From NCBI GenBank assembly GCA_002733215.1, contig NVUY01000008.1, positions 31,730 to 95,729 of the forward strand: 64,000 nucleotides of DNA. The letters are read 5' to 3'. This stretch comes from Sulfurovum sp. GTDB lineage: Bacteria > Campylobacterota > Campylobacteria > Campylobacterales > Sulfurovaceae. Shown one piece after another: positions 17,954-26,491 of this stretch. A model generated the notes under the pieces. It was not told where the DNA came from and did not search any database. It worked only from the letters and a program-made list of their open reading frames with translations. Positions within the stretch are counted from its first letter, which is position 1. Every line of letters starts with the position of its first letter. A program made the translations under genes and the position numbers.

Positions 17954-19474
17954 ATGGAAATGAATAATGAAAATACTTTCAAGTTTGATGATTTACAGGC
18001 ATTGCTTCGGTTTAGTCACGGACGATTAACTGATACTTGTTTTTTATTGTTACATGTGGCTGATGTTAGAAAAGCAAAAAAGTGGTTAGATACTGCGCCG
18101 ATCAGTAATGCGACAGAGTCAGATAGCTTGCCTGACAGGGCATTGCAAATTGCTTTTACGGTGGAAGGATTACGTGTGATGTGCGTGGCAGAATCTGTCA
18201 TTGATGGATTTTCAGATGAATTTATAATGGGGATGTCGGGAGAAGAAAGTCGTTCCAGAAGACTGGGTGATATAGGTATGAATGCACCTGAGAAGTGGGA
18301 CTGGGGTGGAGAGAGTAAAAAAATACCACATCTTATGTTGATGTACTATGCTAAAGAAAATGCTGTAAAAGATTTTCGAACGAGTATAGAAACGGAAGAT
18401 TTCGTAAAAGCTTTTCATGTGATACACGAATTACCTACTTTACATATTGGGGAGATCGAACCTTTTGGTTTTAAAGACGGTATCAGTCAGCCTGTCATTG
18501 ATTGGGAGTGTAGGCAGAGTACTAATGCACATGAACGTGAAGGGTATTCTAATCTAGTAGCAGTGGGTGAAGTTGTTTTAGGATACCCAAACGAATATGG
18601 GCTTTATACCGCAAGACCACTCATAGATGAAAGAGAAGACAGTGTTGCAGCATGTTTACCTCATGCAGAAGACAAGACTGGGTTAAAAGACTTAGGACGT
18701 AACGGGAGTTATCTTGTTGTGCGTCAATTAGGTCAAGATGTACCGGGGTTTTGGCAATTTCTGTATAAAATGAGTGCTTCAAATTTCGATAAATGTGAGC
18801 TCTTGGCAGCATCGATGGTGGGGAGAAGACGTGATGGAAAACCCTTAGTCCTCAAAAGTGTAGCAGCAATACCTGGTATTTCTACACAAAATTGTGACAA
18901 TCATTTTACCTATGATTTTGATACAGAGGGATACCAGTGTCCTATTGGTGCACATGTCCGCAGAGCAAATCCACGTACTGGCGATTTACCGCCACGTGTT
19001 ACCGGTATTATCAACCGAGTTATGAAAAAATTGGGTTTTGATCAAAAACAGGAAGAAGATCTGGTTGCTTCAACACGCTTTCATCGTATATTAAGACGTG
19101 GTCGCAGCTATGGTCCGAAATTAGCTCCAGCAGAAGCAATCAAAGCAGATGCAGAAGTTGCAGAACGAGGATTACAGTTTATGTGTCTCTCAGCCAATAT
19201 CTTACGTCAGTTTGAATTTGTTCAAAGTGCTTGGTCTATGAGTAGTAAATTTAGTGGATTACAAAATGAGAGTGATCCTTTACTGGGAAATAGAGAGGTA
19301 CTAATGAATGGGGAAAGGACAGATCAGTTCAATCGTCCAAGTGCAAAGGGAGTGACAGAAAAAATATATAATCTCCCAAAATTTGTCACTGTAAAAGGTG
19401 GAGCCTATTTCTTTATGCCTGGACTTAGTGCAGTGAAATATATCGCATCATTACCTATAAAAGAGGATACATAA
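17954..19474 (+). CDS. DyP-type heme peroxidase family protein
   Basis: A 506-residue protein with the DyP signatures: F-G-F-K-D-G-I-S-Q-P (catalytic Asp175) and P-I-G-A-H-V-R-R-A-N-P-R (proximal heme His334). These are followed by R-I-L-R-R-G-R-S-Y-G and a C-terminal S-A-N-I-L-R-Q-F-E-F-V-Q. DyP enzymes use H2O2 or organic peroxides to oxidise diverse substrates. No signal peptide is apparent. It sits one base before a catalase-related gene and five bases after the barrel-repeat gene, deep in the dioxygenase operon. A role in using or disposing of the lipid hydroperoxide is plausible but inferred. Confidence 0.88.
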   Translation: MEMNNENTFKFDDLQALLRFSHGRLTDTCFLLLHVADVRKAKKWLDTAPISNATESDSLPDRALQIAFTVEGLRVMCVAESVIDGFSDEFIMGMSGEESRSRRLGDIGMNAPEKWDWGGESKKIPHLMLMYYAKENAVKDFRTSIETEDFVKAFHVIHELPTLHIGEIEPFGFKDGISQPVIDWECRQSTNAHEREGYSNLVAVGEVVLGYPNEYGLYTARPLIDEREDSVAACLPHAEDKTGLKDLGRNGSYLVVRQLGQDVPGFWQFLYKMSASNFDKCELLAASMVGRRRDGKPLVLKSVAAIPGISTQNCDNHFTYDFDTEGYQCPIGAHVRRANPRTGDLPPRVTGIINRVMKKLGFDQKQEEDLVASTRFHRILRRGRSYGPKLAPAEAIKADAEVAERGLQFMCLSANILRQFEFVQSAWSMSSKFSGLQNESDPLLGNREVLMNGERTDQFNRPSAKGVTEKIYNLPKFVTVKGGAYFFMPGLSAVKYIASLPIKEDT

Positions 19475-19475
19475 A

Positions 19476-20684
19476 ATGAATAGAATTAAAATGCAAATAT
19501 TGACAATGCTTCATAAACTACTCTTGGGGTTATTACATTTTGAACGTAGGTTAGAGCCTTGGTTTCGACAGAGATTTGATGCGTGGTTTCGTGAACCGCT
19601 TGCAGGATTTATACAGTATCTTATCAACAGAAAAAGAAAAGACGAAGGTTTGCAGCTTGCGGAAGAAAAAATAGAGGAAGATGAAGAGGAAAGTTTAAGC
19701 AATATTATAGACCAAATGGCAGACCAAATGCGTGGACGGTTTAAACCAGGGGGTTATGAACGTGGAGGAAATACAAAAACCCATGGAGTAGTACGTGCAA
19801 CTGTAACTATACGGGATGATATACCTGAACAATACAAAAAAGGTGTGTTTGCCAATCCTCGTACTTATCCGGCATATGTACGATATGCAGGGCCTGGACC
19901 GGATGTACCTGCTGACATACGCGATGTTGGATTTATGAGCATGTCCGTAAAACTTATGGATGTACCTGGTAAAAAAATGATGGATGAAGAAAAATTTACG
20001 CAAGATTTCATCACGACCAGTGGAGGTGCAACGTTTGTGACACCAAATACACGTGAAAATGCTAAGTTACAGTATTGGAGTTTGCAGAATATGTCTTTGT
20101 TTTATTTTATCAATCCCTTTGATTCTCATTTTCTCGATATGGCGATGCAGAGTCTTTGGAATGAAACGCAATACAATCCTCTAGGACAACGCTACTGGAG
20201 TTGTACACCGTATTTGTTGGGAGAAGGACAAGCGATGATCTTTTCTTTTATTCCAAAAACAGAAGTTTATAAAGAGATACCAGGTCTACCATTTGGTGCT
20301 GTTCCTTTTAATTATTTAAGAGATAACTTGATGAAGACTTTGGAAGAAAAAGATGTTGAATTTGATATGCTAGTGCAGTTGCAGACCGATCCGTTTTTAA
20401 TGCCTATAGAAGACAGTTCAGTACGTTGGCCTGAAAAACTATCACCTTTTGTTCCTGTGGCTACGGTACATATTCCTAAACAAAAATATGACCATGAGGT
20501 AATGTCAGCATTTACTAAACGTTTGAAAATGAATCCTTGGCATTGCATACCAGAACATCGTCCCTTGGGTAATTTAAACAGGGCACGATTTAAATTATAT
20601 AAAGAGTTGTCAGATTTCCGCCAAAAAATGAATCAGACTACACATCTTGAACCTACAGGGGACGAGGTGTTTGATTTGGAGTAA
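19476..20684 (+). CDS. Catalase-related protein with Thr-His distal site (allene-oxide-synthase/hydroperoxide-lyase-like)
   Basis: A 402-residue protein. After a helical, charged N-terminus (1-85) the catalase-type heme fold begins: K-T-H-G-V-V-R-A (T102, H103), D-D-I-P-E-Q-Y-K-K-G-V-F, Y-P-A-Y-V-R-Y-A and G-G-A-T-F-V-T-P-N. The proximal R-F-K-L-Y (R371, Y375) is near the end. In true catalases Val precedes the distal His; in coral allene oxide synthase it is Thr, and changing that Thr to Val gives catalase activity. The Thr here therefore favours fatty-acid hydroperoxide chemistry. It is last in the operon and starts one base after the DyP stop. Confidence 0.8.
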   Translation: MNRIKMQILTMLHKLLLGLLHFERRLEPWFRQRFDAWFREPLAGFIQYLINRKRKDEGLQLAEEKIEEDEEESLSNIIDQMADQMRGRFKPGGYERGGNTKTHGVVRATVTIRDDIPEQYKKGVFANPRTYPAYVRYAGPGPDVPADIRDVGFMSMSVKLMDVPGKKMMDEEKFTQDFITTSGGATFVTPNTRENAKLQYWSLQNMSLFYFINPFDSHFLDMAMQSLWNETQYNPLGQRYWSCTPYLLGEGQAMIFSFIPKTEVYKEIPGLPFGAVPFNYLRDNLMKTLEEKDVEFDMLVQLQTDPFLMPIEDSSVRWPEKLSPFVPVATVHIPKQKYDHEVMSAFTKRLKMNPWHCIPEHRPLGNLNRARFKLYKELSDFRQKMNQTTHLEPTGDEVFDLE

Positions 20685-20739
20685 GAAGCTTTGGATAGCT
20701 GTTAAAGTATTTTTGGCTTCATCAATGTGTATTTAATCT

Positions 20740-21738
20740 TCAAATATCTGACAGCTTGAGTAATTTAAATTTATTAGCGTGGGGTACATATTCTCGATGT
20801 TTAAATTGCTCTGAGCCTTTTCCTTGCAGCAATGAGATGATGTCTCTGCCAACGATTTTATTCTCCTGATGGTAGGAATGTTCACTTAAGCCACTTACAA
20901 CAGAGCTGGCATCAACAAGTACAACTTTCGCATGAATTTCATGGGGTTTATTGGGTCCGTCGTGTCCCATGCGATCAGGATTTCCCTTGGTGTGTTTAGA
21001 AAGCTTTAGAGCCAAATCCCCGCTATTGAAATAAACTGTAATACGTTGTGCCAAATCAGGTAGCCTAGCCAATTTGTAGTCAAATTCAAAAGCATCACTG
21101 TCCTCATCTGCAGCTGTTAGTATAATATTGTCAAAAATGCGTGATAGAGATTTTCCTCCATCAATTTTATTTGCCTGTTGTAAAGCATGGCGCAAGACAT
21201 AATTTCCCATGCTATGGGCGATTAAATGGATTTTTTGTTTACAAGCCACATCTGGGTCTGATGATTTCAAAAACGTGGACAGTTTCATCATGCCACGCAC
21301 AAAAGCGTAACCAGAAGTTTCTGCATCGTGGCGATCATTTTTATACTTGTCAATTTCCCCATCTGAAGGCCAGGAAAATACAAAGATATTGGGTTTAAAA
21401 CTTTTTTTAGATAGCTTAAAATAAAAGTCACCCATTTTTGCAGCTGATTCTATCGATTTTTTGAAATCGACATTAAAGCCATGAATGAAAATCAAAGAAT
21501 CAATTTTGTCAATTTTCATTGACCCTCTTAATTCATCGAATAGTGCCTGTGATCCTTTTTTAGAATTGTCCGGAAGTACTTTAATACTACTGGTATCAAG
21601 TTTGCCATTGGTGACATTAGCATGTCCAAGCCTGATATCACCTAAACTCTTTTTAGAAAAGCCTTTGCCGAAATTTGTAGGTTTAGTTTTTCTATTGGGT
21701 TTACGGTTAGTTGCAAAATAGATAGTTGTGGTAGCCAT
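20740..21738 (-). CDS. Alpha/beta hydrolase (DUF900 family)
   Basis: A 332-residue protein. I-F-I-H-G-F-N-V (84-91) is the oxyanion strand, F-S-W-P-S-D-G follows at 121-127, and L-I-A-H-S-M-G-N-Y (172-180) carries the nucleophile S176. The start M-A-T-T-T-I-Y-F-A-T-N-R is typical of DUF900 esterases. AGGAG lies 8 bp before the ATG. No secretion signal is evident. It is convergent with the dioxygenase operon, leaving only 55 bp between the stops, so it may act on the same lipids as an esterase or lipase; this is context only. Confidence 0.75.
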   Translation of the reverse strand: MATTTIYFATNRKPNRKTKPTNFGKGFSKKSLGDIRLGHANVTNGKLDTSSIKVLPDNSKKGSQALFDELRGSMKIDKIDSLIFIHGFNVDFKKSIESAAKMGDFYFKLSKKSFKPNIFVFSWPSDGEIDKYKNDRHDAETSGYAFVRGMMKLSTFLKSSDPDVACKQKIHLIAHSMGNYVLRHALQQANKIDGGKSLSRIFDNIILTAADEDSDAFEFDYKLARLPDLAQRITVYFNSGDLALKLSKHTKGNPDRMGHDGPNKPHEIHAKVVLVDASSVVSGLSEHSYHQENKIVGRDIISLLQGKGSEQFKHREYVPHANKFKLLKLSDI

Positions 21739-21910
21739 AGTAAAATCTCCTTTTTGTTACTAAGTAAAGAAATAGATACAATTCTTCTAATCTAAACCAT
21801 ATGTAGAATGTTTATTAATATGCACTATTATACATACGACAATGTGTAATATATGTGTATTTTTTATTATTAATAATAAAAAATATTTATAACATTATAT
21901 TAAAAGCATT

Positions 21911-22154
21911 AAACTATAGAGTCAGTCGCACCTGTATCTGCTGTCAAAAGTAGTATATTGGGAAAAGTAGTTGTTGTTACCCACAGTGGAAAAATGCATA
22001 CAGTGCATACAGGACTTCTCAACATAGCCCCAACCATTTGTTTTGGGAGTAAGATAAAAAAGGGTATGCTGTGGGAAAAGTTAGTAGTAAACTGATGTTT
22101 CAGGCTACTAAAAACTCCAAACATATCAACCCTATGAAGTTAATACGTATTTAA
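21911..22154 (+). pseudogene. Relic of an M23 (LytM/EnvC-like) peptidase C-terminus
   Basis: One frame (from about 21911 to TGA 22093-22095) reads V-A-P-V-S-A-V-K-S-S-I-L-G-K-V-V-V-V, then T-V-H-T-G-L and I-A-P-T-I-C-F-G-S-K-I-K-K-G. A second frame continues L-M-F-Q-A-T-K-N-S-K-H-I-N-P-M-K-L-I-R-I to TAA at 22154. Together these follow the end of EnvC/NlpD-type M23 peptidases, including the terminal H-I-N-P. The N-terminal coiled coil and most of the domain are missing and there is a frameshift near 22090. Clearly a dead fragment. Confidence 0.55.
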
Positions 22155-22176
22155 GTGTTGTTTAGCTGTTATTCAG

Positions 22177-22323
22177 CTAACGTCTAATCCATTGACCATT
22201 GATACATACATATGGCCCCATGGTTGTACCTTCTGGATACCAACGACCTCTGTGTTCGCAATCGGCATATATAGCACTAGAGAATACAATAATGAATACT
22301 ATTAATAATTTTTTTTTAAACAT
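22177..22323 (-). CDS. Small secreted protein with two cysteines
   Basis: A 48-residue reading frame. It has a signal peptide (M-F-K-K-K then hydrophobic residues to A-I-Y-A, about 1-20) and a 28-residue mature part, D-C-E-H-R-G-R-W-Y-P-E-G-T-T-M-G-P-Y-V-C-I-N-G-Q-W-I-R-R. The two cysteines (C22, C39) could form a disulfide. AAAAGG lies 7 bp before the ATG. The W-Y-P-E-G...C...W layout resembles small periplasmic proteins of unknown function. It is too short for many gene finders, but the signal peptide plus ribosome site make it credible. Confidence 0.6.
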   Translation of the reverse strand: MFKKKLLIVFIIVFSSAIYADCEHRGRWYPEGTTMGPYVCINGQWIRR

Positions 22324-22447
22324 TTTATGACCTTTTAATTCATATTTTTATGAAATGTTTCTTTTCTTAGTATAACTAATTTTTTAGATTATTTCAATAA
22401 GCAATTCAGATTTTTCAGATTTTTTTGTTTCATTTGAATCTAAAGAT

Positions 22448-24187
22448 CTATTGAAATATTTTACATTTATATTTTTCGCGGTTTTCTGTAATATTTTTGT
22501 CTAAATATATATTTCTTCTTTGAAAGAATTTTCTAGCTTTTTCATCTTTTTTGAGTATGTCAACACAATTAATAGCAGATGATTGAGATTTGCTTAAATT
22601 AATATCAAGAACACCTCTGATGCTCTTGTTTTGATCGTCATCAAGCAAGAGTTCATCTCTTAAAAATTTTGCATTACTGCCAAATAAGTTGGCATTTGTC
22701 ATTGTTGCGCCAGTAATAGTAGGAGCCCCACATTCTGACTTATTAATTTCTCCATCCAGTGTTGTACACTCATAAATATAATATTTCGTTTTGCTGAAAT
22801 CTGCATTTGTTAGATTGGCATCTTTAAGAAGAGTATCTGTTATAATAGCCTCAGAAAAAGAGGTACCTTTAAGTTGAGCAGAAGTTAAATTTGTTTTGGT
22901 GAGGTTAGCTTTTCTTAAGTCAGCATCTTTAAAATTTGTATACTCAAGTTTAGCATTGTAAAGGTTTACATTTTGCATATTAGTATTCTGAAAATCACTG
23001 ACTTTTTTATTTTCTTTTGTAAACGTATTTATATTTTGCATTTGTGCACCAGTTAAATTTGCACCCTGTAAATTTGCTCCACCAAGATAAGCATATTCAA
23101 ATTGCACATTAACTAGCTCTGCCTCTGTCAAGTCAGCATTTTCTAAATCTACAGCTTGCATATGTGCATGAGTTAAATTTGACGCCTGTAGTTCAGTGTT
23201 TTTTAAATTTGCACGTGTAAGAATATTTCCCTTCAAAATAGCATAGCGTAGGTTTCTGTTTGACAAATCTATACGTGTACCATGATTTATGATAAGATCA
23301 TGTTCTTTGTCTTTTTCATCTATATTTTTCATAGTTAAATATCGTGGTATATAAAGAGCAGATTTTGAGATTATTGCCATCTCTTCTTCCGTTACAATCA
23401 ATCTAGGATAACATACTATATCCTCTGTATAGTTAGAAAGCTTATTGATTAATCTGCATGAATATTTATCTTTACTTGTGTTTTCATAGCGCTGATCATA
23501 ATTTGCATAGACTGTGGGATAATAGTAGGAACGATAATATTCAATCATCATCGCTCCTATTCCTATGAAAAAGATAAAAGATAGTCCAATGTCTACTAAA
23601 CGGTATATCTTATGAGAAAAATTAAAATGTTTATGATTATATAAAATAGAAGAAAGTATAAGTACCAAATCTATGATAAGAATAATTAAGTGAACTGGAG
23701 TGATCCAAAAATGATGATAATCAGCAAAACGAATATAGATGGTGACAAAAATAATTATCGGCAGAATATAGAGTAACAGATACAGCATTGAGTTAATCAT
23801 AAAACCTTCCCAACCACGGGTTCCTTTTATAAATGCAAAACCATAAAGTGATGGATTAATAGTATTAAGATCAATTCTGTTTTTATATTCGTCAAGTTTC
23901 TCGAGATTTTTATAGTGATTAAAGAGGAGATTAAAATGCAATAACAAGAGTAAAAGAGGTGCTAAAACATAAAAATGAAGCAGTCCGAGTTCAAAATCTA
24001 TAAATGGCATTTTAAAACTATGTTTTGGAAGTAATAAGGCAATATCACTTGTATTTATGACAGAAATAAATACATAAAGACCAAAAGAAAAGAAAAATAT
24101 TAAATTATTATTGGTTTTATTGGCAGAGTTATTAAGTAAATCTCTTATAGCTTCATTGGATAAAGAGTTTTTGGTTTTAGTGCTCAT
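22448..24187 (-). CDS. Membrane protein with C-terminal pentapeptide repeats
   Basis: A 579-residue protein. About six hydrophobic helices occupy residues 28-225. After a linker they are followed by pentapeptide repeats of the A(D/N)LXX type from about 305 to 500 (for example A-N-L-K-N, A-D-L-T-E, A-N-L-Q-G, A-N-L-T-G). The repeats form a right-handed quadrilateral beta-helix, here tethered to the inner membrane and probably cytoplasmic. Such proteins are common and mostly without known function. Purine-rich AAGGA precedes ATG 24187. It is divergent from the transglutaminase operon across a 594-bp region. Confidence 0.8.
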   Translation of the reverse strand: MSTKTKNSLSNEAIRDLLNNSANKTNNNLIFFFSFGLYVFISVINTSDIALLLPKHSFKMPFIDFELGLLHFYVLAPLLLLLLHFNLLFNHYKNLEKLDEYKNRIDLNTINPSLYGFAFIKGTRGWEGFMINSMLYLLLYILPIIIFVTIYIRFADYHHFWITPVHLIILIIDLVLILSSILYNHKHFNFSHKIYRLVDIGLSFIFFIGIGAMMIEYYRSYYYPTVYANYDQRYENTSKDKYSCRLINKLSNYTEDIVCYPRLIVTEEEMAIISKSALYIPRYLTMKNIDEKDKEHDLIINHGTRIDLSNRNLRYAILKGNILTRANLKNTELQASNLTHAHMQAVDLENADLTEAELVNVQFEYAYLGGANLQGANLTGAQMQNINTFTKENKKVSDFQNTNMQNVNLYNAKLEYTNFKDADLRKANLTKTNLTSAQLKGTSFSEAIITDTLLKDANLTNADFSKTKYYIYECTTLDGEINKSECGAPTITGATMTNANLFGSNAKFLRDELLLDDDQNKSIRGVLDINLSKSQSSAINCVDILKKDEKARKFFQRRNIYLDKNITENREKYKCKIFQ

Positions 24188-24377
24188 AAATCCTTCCTTA
24201 ATAGCAGAAATTTATTAAGTTATCTTTTATTATATTCTAGCATAATTTTTGATAATAAAACTAAGATTCTTAAGATTTAAATCCAAATTATAGAACTTAA
24301 TTTTCCTTTCAGTCCCCATAAATATAATAAATATGAATGGTTTATACAAAGAAGAATAGGAAGAATAGGGGGTCAAC

Positions 24378-24482
24378 GCCATTAAGTTAAGGATAAATCT
24401 TTTCGTGGAGTAGGGACTTAAGTCCCATAAAACGGGACTTAAGTCCCTGCTCCTTATGTAAAATAATCCTTAACTTAATGGC
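24378..24482. repeat. 105-bp nested palindromic (MITE-like) element
   Basis: Perfect 17-bp terminal inverted repeats, GCCATTAAGTTAAGGAT (24378-24394) and its complement (24466-24482), enclose a second inverted repeat. Inside are two identical 14-bp palindromes GGGACTTAAGTCCC (24413-24426 and 24434-24447) that also pair with each other, extended by GGAG and CTCC to a 20-bp stem around loop ATAAAAC. There is no coding sequence and no clear target duplication. It fits a miniature transposable element or REP-type unit rather than a terminator, because both flanking genes point away. Confidence 0.65.
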
Positions 24483-24643
24483 ATGAGGGAGGTGAACGTA
24501 ATCGTATATTAATTCATAACCTGATAGATTCTAAAAAATAAAAGAGGGTCTGCCATACCTGGAAAGCCACGCATAGAAATATCTTAAGAACTAATATTAG
24601 AGGTTACGTGTAGGCATAATATAATATAAATAAACATAATTAA

Positions 24644-24661
24644 GGTAAATTATTTTTTACC
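24644..24661. promoter_or_regulatory. GGTAAA-N6-TTTACC operator-like site A
   Basis: GGTAAATTATTTTTTACC, 121 bp before the transglutaminase operon. Its reverse complement is identical to the 18-bp site at 37822-37839 upstream of the formate dehydrogenase operon. Confidence 0.5.
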
Positions 24662-24781
24662 ATGCTAAAATTAAAAGAAATAATAAATGCATATGACTCA
24701 AGGTTTGAGTTGACATAGATATTGCTAAAATAAAATTGCAAAATTTATAGTCCTATTTGATGCAAAATAGGAGATAATAGA

Positions 24782-25876
24782 ATGAATAGAAGAAATTTTC
24801 TAAAAAAATATAGCGTTATAATTGTAGGCATAACGGCTATGCCTAATTTACTAATAGCAGAAAATAAAAAGTCAAGAAAGTTTAAACTGCTTTATAACTT
24901 TGATATAAAATATGAAGATAAAAACTTTTCAGCTAAATTATGGAATCCCCTTCCTCTTCAGAGTAGTTATCAAAAAGTAAAAACATTTGTATTTCATGGG
25001 AATTATGATAATTATAATATTAATACAAAAAATATCTATGATGCTAAAATACTCTATGCCTCTTGGCAAAAAAGTGAAAAGAAAAAGCATTTGAAAATAG
25101 AGATGGAAATAGAGACATTTGAAAGAATTGTTCCATTAAAGACTATTGAAAACGCGAGTAAACAAAACCTATCTATACCAAAAGAGGTACAGCTTTATTT
25201 GGAACCTACTTCACACATACCTACAGATGGAAAGGTTGCTTTAAAGAGTGGAGAATTGACGACAGGCATTAAGGATAGATTTCAAAAAGTACAAGCCATA
25301 TATAACTGGGTTACCGAAGTAACGTTTAGAGACCCCTCAGTGATAGGATGTGGAGTAGGGGATGCAGGAAAAATGATGGATAGTGGATATTTTGGAGGTA
25401 AATGTACAGATGTCAGTTCTCTATTTGTAGCATTTTTACGTGCTGCCGGTATTCCTGCTAGAGAAGTGTTTGGCATAAGATTAGGTAAATCAAGTTTTTC
25501 AGATGCCTTGGGAAAGTCAGATAAAAATGGATTTGCAGATATATCTTCTTGGCAGCATTGTCGAGTGGAGTATTATATCCCCGGGGCAGGGTGGATACCT
25601 AGTGACCCAGCAGATGTGACTAAGCTAGAGCTGGTTGAAGGGTTAAAATATAGTGATAAAAGAGTACAAACGTTAAAAAATAAGTATTTACACTCTTGGG
25701 AGATGAACTGGATAGGGTTTAATTATGGGCGAGATTTTGTACTCTATCCTGAACCTGAACAGTTTCCTATCAATATGCTTGGATACCCTTATGGAGAGAT
25801 AGAAGATGAAGTGTTAAATTATTACTCTCCTAAATCATTTTCTTACCAAATTACTTCACAAGAATTGGGTCTTTAA
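24782..25876 (+). CDS. Tat-exported transglutaminase-like protein
   Basis: A 364-residue protein starting M-N-R-R-N-F-L-K-K, a twin-arginine signal followed by a hydrophobic stretch to about residue 26. It is therefore probably folded before export to the periplasm. The transglutaminase-like core shows G-G-K-C-T-D-V-S-S-L-F-V-A-F-L-R-A-A-G-I-P-A-R (C208), W-Q-H-C-R-V-E-Y-Y (H259) and W-I-P-S-D-P-A-D (D275), a complete Cys-His-Asp triad. Substrate is unknown; relatives act as peptidases or amidases. It is first in a gapless operon with MerT- and MerP-like genes, an unusual pairing. Confidence 0.82.
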   Translation: MNRRNFLKKYSVIIVGITAMPNLLIAENKKSRKFKLLYNFDIKYEDKNFSAKLWNPLPLQSSYQKVKTFVFHGNYDNYNINTKNIYDAKILYASWQKSEKKKHLKIEMEIETFERIVPLKTIENASKQNLSIPKEVQLYLEPTSHIPTDGKVALKSGELTTGIKDRFQKVQAIYNWVTEVTFRDPSVIGCGVGDAGKMMDSGYFGGKCTDVSSLFVAFLRAAGIPAREVFGIRLGKSSFSDALGKSDKNGFADISSWQHCRVEYYIPGAGWIPSDPADVTKLELVEGLKYSDKRVQTLKNKYLHSWEMNWIGFNYGRDFVLYPEPEQFPINMLGYPYGEIEDEVLNYYSPKSFSYQITSQELGL

Positions 25877-26221
25877 GTGAAAGAAAATAAATCCTTTTAT
25901 ACTCTCATAGTAGGCTCTCTTTTCTCTGCTCTCTTAGCAGGAAGTTGTTGTTTGGCACCACTGCTCTTTTTGCTTTTTGGTGTGAGTGTAGGTTCCTTAT
26001 CTTTTTTACAAATACTTGCTCCCTATCAGCTTTATTTTTCCTTGGGCGCAACACTGGTAATTTTATATTTGTGGTATGATTATTTTAAGAGTAAAAAAGA
26101 GATTAAAACGTGCTCTCGCTTATTGTGTAAAAATCATAAACTCTATTTAGGACTAGGAACACTCTTTGTGGGAATTTTGTTAACGTATCCTTATTGGGTA
26201 AATATTATTTTGGAGTTATAG
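25877..26221 (+). CDS. merT: MerT-like heavy-metal membrane transporter
   Basis: A 114-residue membrane protein with three hydrophobic helices. The first contains G-S-C-C-L-A-P-L-L-F, the vicinal Cys pair that MerT uses to accept Hg(II) from MerP. A second cysteine pair, C-S-R-L-L-C, lies in the loop after helix two, matching the MerT cytoplasmic pair. Its GTG start directly follows the upstream stop, so translation is coupled. No merA reductase or merR regulator is present in the window, so the cargo could be mercury or another soft metal. Confidence 0.7.
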   Translation: MKENKSFYTLIVGSLFSALLAGSCCLAPLLFLLFGVSVGSLSFLQILAPYQLYFSLGATLVILYLWYDYFKSKKEIKTCSRLLCKNHKLYLGLGTLFVGILLTYPYWVNIILEL

Positions 26222-26491
26222 ATGAAAATAATTTTAATGTTTTGCATCATATCTATGGCACTGCTTGCAGAGACCAAAACAGCACTTATAAAAGTAACAG
26301 GTATGACATGCCCCATGTGTACCACAGCGATTAAAAAGAGTTTAAAGAAAGTGAAGGGCGTACAAAAAGCTAAAGTAAAACTAAATACAGAAATAGCAAC
26401 AGTGACGTATGAAAAAAATGTTACAAAAAAGGAGCTTCTTCAAGCGGTAAAAGACGTTGGATACACTGGAATTATTATCTCCGTAGAGTAG
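26222..26491 (+). CDS. merP: MerP-like periplasmic heavy-metal-binding protein
   Basis: An 89-residue protein with a short signal peptide (about residues 1-16, ending L-L-A-E) and one HMA domain containing G-M-T-C-P-M-C (C31, C34). The fold then follows the expected pattern, ending E-L-L-Q-A-V-K-D-V-G-Y-T. It should bind a thiophilic metal in the periplasm and hand it to the MerT-like protein encoded just before. Its 3' end overlaps the convergent HAD gene by 17 bp. Confidence 0.8.
   Translation: MKIILMFCIISMALLAETKTALIKVTGMTCPMCTTAIKKSLKKVKGVQKAKVKLNTEIATVTYEKNVTKKELLQAVKDVGYTGIIISVE

Larger units (their letters stand above)
24188..24781. other. Divergent intergenic region with a palindromic element and an operator-like site
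   Basis: This 594-bp AT-rich gap separates two divergent genes. It contains the 105-bp palindromic element (24378-24482) and an 18-bp site (24644-24661), each listed separately. No coding potential is evident. The run TGACATAGATATTGCTAAAAT at 24712-24732 may include a promoter for 24782. Confidence 0.5.

Noticed and set aside
21909..22124. 71-codon minus-strand frame
   Set aside because: It is antisense to the M23 peptidase relic, whose plus-strand translation is recognisable.
25877..26491. Mercury-resistance operon
   Set aside because: Only MerT- and MerP-like genes are present; without merA and merR, mercury detoxification cannot be claimed.
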